Under the pieces are notes generated by a model. The model did no database searches. It saw only the letters and a list, made by a program, of their open reading frames with translations, and was not told the DNA's origin. Below, piece after piece: positions 32,188 to 42,513 of a stretch of 64,000 bases of DNA. A program made the translations under genes and the position numbers. The DNA comes from Bryopsis sp. KO-2023 (taxonomy: Eukaryota > Chlorophyta > Ulvophyceae > Bryopsidales > Bryopsidaceae): contig BSYQ01000011.1 of NCBI GenBank assembly GCA_030272585.1, forward strand, positions 248,001 through 312,000, written 5' to 3'. Position 1 is the first letter of the stretch, and each line of letters begins with the position of its first letter.

Positions 32188-32509
32188 ATGGAGGAGGCGC
32201 AGGATCGTGTGGACGCGGTCTGCCGACGCTTGCGCGACTTGCGCACTGTTTTGCGGAGGACATCTGCGGGCTTGTGGGACATCACGCAACATGCTGTAAG
32301 CGCCTGCCTTCTCCTCGTCTGCTTTCCTGGTCTATTTCGTCTCGCTTTCTTTGGTTAAACGCTTTTTTGAGTGTTTTTCTGTCCAGAGGGAAGGGGAGGA
32401 AGATAAAGGGGGACTTCAGAAATGCTCAAAAAAAAAAATCAGCTAGAAGCTGCCTGGAATGAGAAGTGTGGATGATGTGGTGAAGAAGCTCTATGACAGT
32501 TTGCCCAAG
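32188..32509 (+). CDS. First two exons of an unrecognised gene
   Basis: Exon 32188-32295 starts with ATG (MEEAQDRVDAVCRRLRDL) and ends at a GTAAGC donor in phase 0. A second exon at 32447-32509 follows a TAG acceptor in phase 0 and reads KLPGMRSVDDVVKKLYDSLP before a GTTAGG donor. The N-terminus is helical and charged. Later exons were not found with confidence; 33261-33540 is open on the same strand and could be one. No family recognised. Confidence 0.35.
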
Positions 32510-34300
32510 GTTAGGCAATATGGCTGCCACTGGGGGGGGGTGCCGATGCAGTGTGGTGGAGTCTGAATGGCAGCTCTGGCAATCAAGGAAACCAGCTAAG
32601 AAAAACTCATATATATATATATATATGAAAAGGAAAAAACTGAGACTCGGCAAGGGGAAATGTTACAATGCCGCTGTCGGGATGACGGGATGAAAAGAGA
32701 TGGGGCATTGTAGTTTGAGTTCTTTTTATGTACTGGTGGGTTTGTTTTCTTGAAATGGCGGAGTGCTCGAAACTGGCATTCATGGAGGATTTGGCAAGGG
32801 GGATGGTGGATGCACCCAACTTCGAAAAAAAAAACAGGGCAAAAAAACAATGGATCTTTAAGAGTGTTGCAGCTTTTGATGTGGGTCTTTTTGGTCCAGG
32901 CATTTTCCAGAGGATGCAGGATTCTGTGAGGAAATAGAGGGGGGGGGGCAGCAGCAACTGATCAGTTGAGTATCATGATACTCAGCAGCTTGGGAGTTCT
33001 TATTGGGTTGGGTGGGAGGTTTTTGCTGGAGGGAGAATTGGAATTTCTGAGGAAGTTGAGGAAAAATGAGGGGAGAATTGGAAAAATGAGTAAAGGGGTA
33101 CACTGCATAAATGTTGCTAGCCCATGAGATTGCGGGGGTCAGCATTAGGATATTCAGAAGGTCTGACTGTGAATCAGGAAGGGATGAGTCATCGAGAGCA
33201 TTCTTTCCAGAAAGGAGGTTATGGATGGAGGTGTAGAAATCAAAGGACTTCCTTTGTTGTATGTTATGCCCGTTTGACGACTTCTTTATTAATTTTCATC
33301 CAGAATTGTTTGTTGATCTGTCCTGTACCCATATGTCGATCCTGTTTGTTGCGCAAAGCAACAGCCCCACCATCTTTGAATCGATTGAAAGCAAAATCCA
33401 GGGAGTTGATCTGACTAACGACATTGGAGCCCTTTCCCGCCAATTTCATTCTGTGTTTTCACAAAACAAAACAAGATCGTCCTGCAACGCGAAACAGCTT
33501 ATAAGCAAATTAGCAAGGATGAGCATGGCAACCCCGAAACCACCAGACTCCCCCTGTGTAATTACAGGTGCAGGTGACTGGATGCACATTCGAGGGCAAT
33601 TCTGCCGTCCCTGCGGGGGGTGCCATTTACATCTGACTTCATTTTCATTAGCAACAGCGCTTTCAGAGGCAACCAAGCCAAGGGAATAGGCAAATCCCAA
33701 AGACTGCCGACGATCGCAGAACAGCATCAGGATAAAGCGCTCTGTACGTGGCTTTGATTTCCACCCACAGCGAACTGAAGATTCACAATTGCAATTTCGA
33801 AGACAATTTTGCGGGGTGTGGTGGGGCCTTGCACCACCTTGGTCACCTTGGCCGGTGTGAGTGATGAGGTGCCTGAAATCGGAATTCACCAATAACAAGG
33901 CCCATGGCTCCAGAGGTGCCACTGCCGTCAGGAACTCCAGCAAGGTAGAGCACTTTTCCCCCTAACTCCCCTAATCCGAGATCAGCAGACTCATCTCCGA
34001 TCATCATTTCGAATCCAAGAGTTCCATGGCGTGCATCCGAGCATCAGGAGAAGACACGTTTAATTCGATAGAGGCACCCCCACCGATAGTGATTGTGTGG
34101 AAATGAGCAAGGGCAAAGGCATTCTTTGCTTTTGGTAGACGAGGTGGGTTCAGCAAAAAATACTTATTTCTCTTTCGTTTTATTTTTTTCCTTTGTGGGT
34201 CTGGTAAGGGAAAGGAGACACAATCATGGCCAGTCCCAAAAATTGTAGTGAAAATTAACTACCCAGTGGTGGTGACTTGTGATCCTCTGTTTTTTTTAAT
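32510..34300. other. No firm gene
   Basis: A short (TA)n tract at 32610-32628 and G-rich runs. Open readings exist on both strands around 33260-33940 (minus-strand reading Cys-rich, plus-strand reading ending near 33689) but neither has consistent splice sites. Confidence 0.4.
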
Positions 34301-34329
34301 TCCACAGCAATGCTTCCCTTCCCACACTT

Positions 34330-36400
34330 TTTAGAAGTCTTACGTAGAACAGCGCAGGCAGCAAACTTTCGACATGCAACTGGCCGTCGACGGTCCTATA
34401 CGTTGTTCGGAGGTATCTTTGTATGGAAGACGGCGTCTTCGTTTACGCGACATCCACACGCACGATCCAAACAACGTCGTCGCGCCGCCGTGACAACCGT
34501 CCGCCGATGTATACGAGTTAAAGTAAAGCAAAGGAGAAAAAAAACTAAGGAGACAGTGAATATCAAGGACAAGCACACTCACCTGTGGCAACAGCTCTCC
34601 AGCTCCGCCCATGCCTGGATGCCAGATTCCAGGCACACGACACATCGACGCCCCTGCACACGTCGAAAACAAGAAAAGAGTGGGTGAGGACCTTAAAAAA
34701 AGTCAAGGTCTGGGCGTTTTGAAGCGAAAGCACATATATTTTAGTGCACACGCGCCGAACGACGACGTGCGATAACGGCCCTCGCCCGCGTGGCAATCGA
34801 AATCACAGCCGATGAGTGCCAGAAACTATGTCGTGAACACACAACAACTAAGAGAAAAGAAATCTGCTTCCATCGACTTCAAAAACACTCGGAAAAAGAA
34901 GTCACGCCCAGATTAAGCTTCCGCGCGCGCGCAAAGCTATTCGCACGATCGCTTCCAGACTCACCGAACCAACGCTGCCTTTAGACATCTCGACGAACGC
35001 TCTCCTGGTGGTGAAAACGACTCGGTATTCGCGCGAGAGTTCACCAAACGTACTTTTGCAAGCGAAAAAGACAACAGAAACCAACAGACCGTTAATAACT
35101 GGCAGGCGACAAAACAGTTGAAATAATTGATTCGATCACATCCATTTTTGCTCGAGTTTCTATCAGCTTGGATCATTCACATTCAAAGGTCCTTGAATGA
35201 AGTCCCCCCCACGCGTGGGTGCACGCAAAGCCAAATATTCCGTTAAGTTACAGAAACTGTCCACGCTGTCGAAGAGCGGGAAGTGAGCGACGTAAAAGTG
35301 GTGGAGACAAAACAACGCACTTTTTTGGGCGATTTTCGGCGCCCGAGACTGCATTTCCGATTTATTCAACGGTGCTTGAAAACCTTGGCAAAAAAAGGGG
35401 TTCTTTGGGGTTTCGCCTCAACAGGTGGCGTGTACCACCAGATGACAGCAGTGGAGAGTTATTCTCTTCTTCTGAAAAACTGCTGCCTCGTGCGTAATTG
35501 GGGTGTCCCTCAACACGGATCACTGGCAGTTGTATGTTGGATTCTACCTTCTTGCGGAGGCACCATTGTGTCATTAGCCGGTCCAGAAGCTCCTTTTTTT
35601 CCATTGTAGACGTCATTCTCGACGTCTACAGCGACGCCGTCGTCCCATCCCACGACTCCAAGTGAAGGTGAATTGGCTGTCGATAGACCGAACAATATTT
35701 CCCTGTTGTGTATATAGAGGCCACTGCCACTGCCTCCACCGCCGCCACAGCAACAGCACCTCCTTCGCTCACACCTCCGCCGTTTCAATTCTTTGATCAC
35801 CGTCCTCCCTGTCTTTTGGCTTCTTTTGGCCGAGCAACTGGTAGGATACTAGAGTCACCACCATAGGCGCAACAGAACTCGCAAATATATCTCTCACCAA
35901 AAAAATAGCCGCGCTCGTAGGGATCAAAAACCTCCACCTCTCCAAAAAAAAGGCGCTGATGCTTTTTTCCCAACCCTCCAGATTTCACTGGGACTTTTAT
36001 AAAGCTCGCGAGATGATCGGCAGCGCAAACAAAAGTGATTTTCCCCACAAGGGGCCTCACCAGATCCGTATTTCCTGTGCAACCCGCAACAGCATTGATT
36101 TATCTTCTCACCACCAGTTCTGAAAGGCCCAGGGTTGCCATTTGGATTTTCTCCCAGATCGTGGCGGCTACTGACGTGTGCACATGCGGCAGACGTTTGA
36201 ACGCCACCAAATTTGTAGGAGTTGGCGGCACGGTTATCTCGAAGGTGCTGCTGGGTGGGCTTTGCGATGGAGCATGATTCGACAGTTTTCTGGGTGGGGA
36301 CAAGCTGTTCCTCGGAGGGAGGATACATCGGAGTGTGTGTCAAATACAGCAGCAGAGACTTCTTGTCAAGCAGGGGTGTCTAGCCAGACATGCGTCCTGT
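34330..36400 (-). other. Candidate minus-strand exons of unknown protein(s)
   Basis: Several pieces look coding but could not be joined. 35616 starts MTSTMEKKELLDRLMTQWCL and stays open about 65 codons. 34653-34583 has a TGTGCAG acceptor and a CAG/GTGAGT donor and is open in more than one frame. About 36060-35797 contains DPYERGYFFGERYICEFC. 35800-35690 has a Cys-run followed by a Gly-run (RRRCERRRCCCCGGGGGSG), reminiscent of the glycine-rich genes further right. No family recognised. Confidence 0.25.
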
Positions 36401-36599
36401 TGAAATCTGATTGAAACGAGGTTTTTTGGGAACACGGAACAGGAGAAAAATTGACGGGTGGTGGGCTACAAACAGCGGATCGCAGCGAAAGCAGCACAAT
36501 TTTCGCGAAGAAAAAAAGGAATGTGAATATATCCTCGCGTTGAGAAATTTCGCCGCCCTCCAAAAAAAAGCATAGCGGATCCGGAGGAGATTAGCAGTG

Positions 36600-37533
36600 C
36601 GACTGAAAATTGGAAAACAGGTGTACACATGTGGAATCAACCAGCCCAATGTCCGTTCACATTATGAATTCCGCTTCGAAGTGGAGGCAGGAGATCAGTT
36701 TGTGGCGACATCAATGTGCTGCTCAAAAAACCATTCCTGTTTTTCAAATACGAATGTATGAATCAACATCGACTGTTAAAAACATGTTGCCTGTTGCCAC
36801 GACAATAGCATGATGAAAGACCTGCTGAATCATAACACATGCAACAAATGTACAATCCTGATGGTGGTATTTTTCCATTCCATATGCAGCACAAATGATT
36901 ACACAACTGTTCATGCGCCAGCAAGCACATACAATGATGGTCATATAGATGTCCAAGTGCAAGCAGGAAAAAGCAATGATAGCCATGTCCACGGTGCAAA
37001 AACAGCAAAAAAACTTTCAGGAAATAGATCCAATGTTGATCTAGACCCAGGACTTGATCTGAATGTGGTGGAGGACGAAACCAACTGTCTTCCAGCCCAA
37101 AGAGATATTTCTCCCCAAAATAAAATTTTGGCTTCAAACCCTCAAAACAGTCTCCACAGTATTCAAGAAAAAGCAAAAGAAAATAGATGGACAACTCTGC
37201 TTCTCACAGCAAAATAAAAAAATTTGTAAACTCTCCCTGCAGTATCCAGTATTGCTGCAATTATCAAAACTTAATGATTTTCCATCAACTCAAGAGAGAA
37301 AGGCCCCCTCTCTTGTAAATCTACAGTCATCCTTTGTTGCTGTAAGTATCACAAACAAATCACAAGCAGCAATACAATATCAGCTGCAAAAAACTAAAAA
37401 ACAAAAGAAAAAAATAATCAGATAGATGCTCAATGGCGCATCTAAACTGACATGGACATCATATGATAGGGGTCTTCGCATACGCTCAGCATGGTGAATG
37501 CATGGCATTCATTCACCATTATGGATGGTTGCA
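36600..37533. other. Probably intergenic
   Basis: ORFs on both strands are of biased composition and lack splice or start context. No feature recognised. Confidence 0.4.
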
Positions 37534-38536
37534 TCAGTGCTTTTTGCTCTTCTTATGGCTCTTTTTCTTGCTCTTGCCAGTGTTCTTCTTGCCACCTCCA
37601 CTGTCCTTCTTGCCTCCATACTTCTTGCCACCGTTCTTCTTTCCACCATTCTTCTTGCCACCATTCTTCTTGCCACCATTCTTCTTCTTGCCGTCGTCCT
37701 TCTTGCCTTCGTCGTCCTTTTTCTCGCCGCCGCCACCACCGCCTCCTCCGCCGCCGCCACCGCCTCCACCACCTCCTCCTCCGCCACCACCGCCGCCGCC
37801 TCCGCTAATAAGCCCGCCACCACCTCCACCGCCTCCACCGCCTCCTCCGCCACCGCCGCCGCCTCCTCCTCCTCCCCCACCGCCGCCTCCGCCACCACCT
37901 CCGCCACCACCTCCGCCTCCTCCTCCTCCTCCGCCACCACCACCGCCGCCTCCTCCGCCTCCACCACCACCGCCGCCGCCACCACCGCCGCCTCCTCCGC
38001 CACCTCCTCCACCACCGCCGCCGCCTCCTCCGCCACCACCACCGCCGCCGCCTCCTCCACCACCGCCAGCAGCGGCAGCGGCTTCTTCTTCTTCTTCTTT
38101 GTCTTTGTTCTTCTTCTTGTTCCTTCTACCCAGCAGACGTCGAGTTCCTTCAGCAACACGCGAGCGTTGTCAGCATAATAGGTTAATGAGATGATCCAGA
38201 AAAACCCATGTCAACAGATATCTTCGTACCGAAAATGTCAAGCTCCGCGAGCAACAGTTTTGCGTCGTCATGACCGTGAGCAACCTTCACGTCTGCAAAC
38301 AAAAGACAGTCTGAGTGTTAATGTCGCTGACCAGTCCTGATCGCGCCAACAGAATAGGAAAAACAAAATATTCGCCGAGCCCTCCTCACGTGCTTCCGTT
38401 GTCAATCAGTTGTCGTAACTCACGAACCTTTGCAGAAAGGTTCCGTCTTACCAGTGCCATGCGCAGCAACGTCGATCGAGGTTAAGGCAACCAGTCCCAA
38501 CAGGACCAAGGTTGCCGTCAATTTCAACGACACCAT
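37534..38536 (-). CDS. Secreted glycine-rich, lysine-rich protein (paralogue 1)
   Basis: Three exons: 38536-38452, 38292-38230 and 38147-37534, all introns phase 1, total 253 residues. Exon 1 is a signal peptide (MVSLKLTATLVLLGLVALTS then AHG). Exon 2 reads DVKVAHGHDDAKLLLAELDI, probably a propeptide. Exon 3 begins GTRRLLGRRN, then a Lys/Asp/Glu stretch, five Ala, about 120 residues of nearly pure Gly broken once by LIS, and a C-terminus of repeated KKNGG/KKYGG units ending SHKKSKKH. The intron 2 acceptor (TTGCTGAAG) is weak, but frame runs unbroken to the stop. Related to the gene at 40187-41068. Secreted structural, wall or matrix protein is inferred from composition only. The other five frames also read as low-complexity ORFs; the signal peptide and phase decide the frame. 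Confidence 0.65.
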
Positions 38537-40186
38537 AGTGGCTGAATCCGGTGTATGCAAGTGCTGATTGTTTCACGAAGACCACCCAAAAAATTGTGCT
38601 GAATTCTGAAAGTTGATGTTGGGTTTTGTACCCAGTAGGCGAGGCGACGATGATGGTGCAAACCCTCGATTTTCCAACTCAGTGGTCAAAAGTTTCTCGT
38701 ACGTTACATACATTGGAATCGGTGGGGTACCGAAGGGGGACAACTGGTCGTTGAGGTTAAATCATTGACAGGCTTTGAAAGCCGCTTTCACGACGTGTCG
38801 AGTGTTCGTTCAGTTCAAAGATTGAACCTGATCCAAATGACTCTCAGCCCCACCACGATACATTAGGACTGACCAGTGGTCTTAGGCACTTGGTGCTGCT
38901 GCCTTTTGCAACAAACAGCAGTGTGTTGAAAAATACAATTCTTGAGGTTGTCCCCGGTCTTCCTCCGCACAAATAGAGGTTTAGTTTGGTCCACTCACAT
39001 ACTTTTCGCATTTTACTTCTTCTTAACTTGTTACATCCACAGTGATGGCCAGGTCCTTTTCGTCTTGCATGTTGCATGCAGGAAATCACCTCCCCTTCAA
39101 AATATGTACATCGATGATTATTCTGATAAGGAGTAGTATCCTCTGATCCCAGTCGGATTCCTTGTTTGCAAAGAAATCATGCTGAGATATATATTATGTG
39201 TGCCACTTGATTCTTGGAACCAATTTTGCAATTTTGCAATTAATTGCATGCATGCATACGGCCATTTGCATGTAAGCCACATGGCTTTTTGGTGTGCAAC
39301 CCACATGCATTCTACCATCTTCCACAATATGGAACACAAAAAGATGAAGCCTGTTTCAAGTCTGTTGAGAACATCTTTCTAAGATTTTTTGTGGCAAAAG
39401 AATTTGCAGCATACCAGAGAGTTCCCCCAGCAGCTTTCTAAACAGGAAGCAAAAGTATAAAAAAAAATTCCGCACCCCCTTTCACAAATGCACAGTATCG
39501 AAGAGTAACATAGATTCCTCTCTAATAAAAATGCAAAACTTCCAGTGCAGTCTGCTCAATTTGGAGATGTCAGGTTACAACTGATTAGAAAAACAAGGAG
39601 AAAATTGGGGAAAAAAAAGTACTGCTGCTGAACGGATTTTGCCACAGTCCCCAGCCTACGGGTCCATAGCCAATGTATCATCGACAAAAATAAGTGCTTT
39701 ATTAGTGTGTCGCTGGAAAACTTTTGAAACCCATGTCGACAGAAATCAATGAAAACAATGAATCCAAAAGCCTTGTCGATGGCGACCAAAATCTGACCAA
39801 GGCGCAGCCTTTCAAAACACGCAACTGAAACTGAGAAAGACTACCCCAACAACCCGAGAACTTCATACATAGCTTTATTCACAAAACTGTTCAACTTAAA
39901 ATTTGACAAAAAGAAAAAGAGGGACCGAATTTGTAGGCAGCCGCCCCATAAACATCATATGAAATCTGCTCATAGGAACATGCATGGGCTTCCCCTTGCA
40001 ATATGAGCTCTCGTAATGTTAATTACCCTGACTCATCCCAAAATCTGCAACTGGTGCTTTAAAACAGTTTTTTGTCACGACCTGTTTTGCAAAAAAACGT
40101 TAAGCCCTAATGGACAGAGGACGCTCAATGGCGCGTCTTGTCATTCGTGCGGAATCTTGTGGCAAAAAGAAACCCAGTTGAGCATC
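38537..40186. other. Spacer between the two glycine-rich genes
   Basis: 1.65 kb without a supported gene. It should hold the promoter of paralogue 1 just right of 38536 and the 3' region of paralogue 2. Confidence 0.5.
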
Positions 40187-41068
40187 CTAAAGGCGACGCC
40201 CGCCGCCACCACCACCACCACCACCACCGCCTCCTCCTCCGCCCCCACCACCACCGCCGCCGCCGCCTCCTCCCCCGCCACCACCACCGCCGCGACCTCC
40301 TCGTCCACCTCTTCCTCCCCCAGAGCCACCCCCATCTCCTCCTCTGCCCCCACGATAGCGACCCCCATCGCCTCCGTCACCACCTCCGCCGTAAATTCTT
40401 CCTCTGTATCCCCCGCCGTCCCCGCCTCGTCCTCCTCCTCGTCCACCCCCGTCTCCACCCCGTCCTCCTCGTCGTCCACCCCCGTCTCCGCCGTCTCCTC
40501 CTCGTCGTCCACCACCGTCTCCGCCGTCTCCGCCTCGACGTCCACCACCACCGCCGCCGCCGCCGCCTCCTCCACAGCCCCCGTCTTCGCCGTCTTCCCC
40601 CGCATCACCGCCATCACCACCATCACCACCACTGCGTCTGCAACACCTGGGTCCCTTGCAACATTTTCCCGTCCAACAGCACCTTCCGTTCTTACACTTC
40701 CAGCGGCGCCCCAAGAGCGCACGACTTCCCCCTGGAAACACAAATTCCGATCCTCAGCATCTCGAAAAACTGAACCAGAGATTCTCGGCGTTCCAACAGA
40801 AGCACAACAGAACTCACCTGCACCATATAACTCCGCATCAGTATTCAGCAACTGACGCTTAAGAGGTAGCGAAGGGAGTGCATCTGCAAATGTGAAATGA
40901 AACTTTTACACAATTGTGGCAACCGTGGCGGGTTGAAAATCATAAAACCGAAGTTCGTTTTCCCAGGTCGATCATCGCACCATCGGTGCTGTCCAAAACC
41001 TCCACAGCAACAGCCGCGGCGACCAGACCGAATAACAAAAAGGCGGTTACAGTCCTCGAGGACTTCAT
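40187..41068 (-). CDS. Secreted Cys- and glycine-rich protein (paralogue 2)
   Basis: Three exons: 41068-40981, 40883-40818 and 40731-40187, all introns phase 1, total 232 residues. Exon 1 is a signal peptide (MKSSRTVTAFLLFGLVAAAV). Exon 2 reads DALPSLPLKRQLLNTDAELY with a KR pair. Exon 3 begins GGSRALLGRRW, then a basic Cys cluster (CKNGRCCWTGKCC, KGPRCC), then about 150 residues of Gly with Asp and Arg (GGDGG, GGRRGG), a run of about 30 Gly and a final RRL. Splice sites are good (TTTGCAG, CAG/GTGAGT, TTTCCAG) except for the intron 1 donor GTGCGA. Same exon layout and LLGRR motif as the gene at 37534-38536. Probably an extracellular structural protein; the Cys pairs could crosslink it or bind metal. 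Confidence 0.7.
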
Positions 41069-41304
41069 GGCTTGGACCCGTTTGGTGAGAGTTATGGACA
41101 GGACGAGAAAATATACAGGTCTCCAAAAACGGTGATTGGGTTTTGATTTTATGGGGACGATGATTAGATGCGACGTTGTTTCCAGTCCAGGGAACAAGTG
41201 TCAGAATCTTTCAGTATCCTAGTTTGATGGCTACAGTCAATTCGTCCAACGGCCAAGACGTGTGAGAGGCGTTTTCGGGCTTGATATGGCCCTGAGGAGC
41301 CACT

Positions 41305-41398
41305 ATGACCCTATCAGGAATCAGGAATCAGTTTACACTTGAGTAGGCCGCTGTGGCTATACACCTGGGACCTGTTTCAAGTCTCAATGAGCCATTCA
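41305..41398 (-). repeat. Dispersed repeat, inverted copy of 30835-30930
   Basis: Contains the reverse complement of the ATGGCTCATTGA ... doubled ATTCCTG sequence at 30835-30930. The two copies face each other across 10.4 kb. Confidence 0.6.
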
Positions 41399-42165
41399 TG
41401 CGCACCATTATCCTCGTACTCATCCTCTCACTTTGCATCACTCACTGCTCCTATCGCAACCCAATACCAGACAATATACCAGACAATTTTGTTGTTTCCT
41501 TTTGAATGACAATCAGTGTTTGTAGATACGGACCGGTGTAATAGGAATACCAGACAATCACTTCATAAAAATATAAAAAATAAGCCCTTCTGCAAGAAAC
41601 AACCAAAAAAACAAAATGTAATAATTGATTGATTGATTGATGGCTCTGTGTAGACCGGTGAAGAAGTCCATTTTGTTTTTTTGTTTAATCAGTCAGTGAA
41701 TGATTACATTACCATGTACAATTGTTGCACTCTGCATCTGTGGCTTTCTGGTATCATGGGATGCATATGGAGCCACATGGCCTTCTCTTGCCGTTCAGCA
41801 ATTATTATCGGTAACAAAAACATGTGGTCGAGTGTGATTCTATTGTACAGCAAATGGCACACTGGAAAGTCTCCACAATTTTCTTCCTGCTTCGCATACC
41901 TTTCCAATCACATAAACGAGACCATGTCAGTGCAACTCATACTATGAGCTTGGTTTCCTTTGGGGCTGATGGCCTCTTTTTGCTGTAATTGATTGATTGA
42001 TTGTTTCCTTGGTTTCTTTGATGGGAGCAGAGTGGACTCCGCGTGTAAATATATGTCCCCCCAAACGTCCTATGTCCTATATCCTAAGTCGGATTTCCCT
42101 ACAAATTATACTTTACACAACAGCAGTTTCCATATGACCGATGCCATCCATAGGGGAGGAGACAC
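41399..42165. other. Non-coding, TTGA microsatellites
   Basis: Short (TTGA)n tracts at 41624-41642 and 41988-42003. No gene seen. Confidence 0.5.
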
Positions 42166-42207
42166 ATGAGGGTTCGAACCCTCATGTTGAAGCGAATTCG
42201 CTTCAAC
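42166..42207. repeat. Two abutting perfect palindromes
   Basis: 42166-42185 (ATGAGGGTTCGAACCCTCAT) and 42186-42207 (arms GTTGAAGCGAA/TTCGCTTCAAC) are each perfect palindromes, of 20 and 22 bp, with no base between them. The first contains GGTTCGAACCC, like a tRNA box B read on both strands. Confidence 0.9.
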
Positions 42208-42513
42208 AATCGCACAGGTCATTGACTTTCTTAGCATCCTTGAGAATTTATCCCGTCCCTCATTCCTTGGAGGTACACTGGGTACCTTTTTTTTCAGTAA
42301 AAGAGTGTGCTGGGTGACTTGAAACAAATTCTTTTAACATTGCCAATAAGGATCTTTCTTTTAAAATTATTTTCACGATTTCCAGTGCCCTGGACCCCTC
42401 CCCCCCCCCAAACACGCCCAGTCTTTACCTACTTTTCCTTAATCCTGCACAAAAGCCCAACCCATCAAACACCAGCTATCACTAGATAAGGCAACAAATA
42501 TTTTATCCGGATT

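Noticed and set aside
36763..37194. Minus-strand His/Cys-rich ORF as a zinc-finger protein
   Set aside because: Cys and His spacing is irregular, no splice or start context, and the other strand is equally open.
37463..38194. Long plus-strand poly-proline ORF
   Set aside because: It is the antisense of the glycine codons of the minus-strand gene. The minus strand has a signal-peptide exon and phase-matched introns; the plus strand has no supporting context.
40016..40855. Plus-strand Ser/Thr/Ala-rich ORF of 279 residues
   Set aside because: Antisense shadow of the second glycine-rich gene; the GC-rich triplet repeats leave all frames open.
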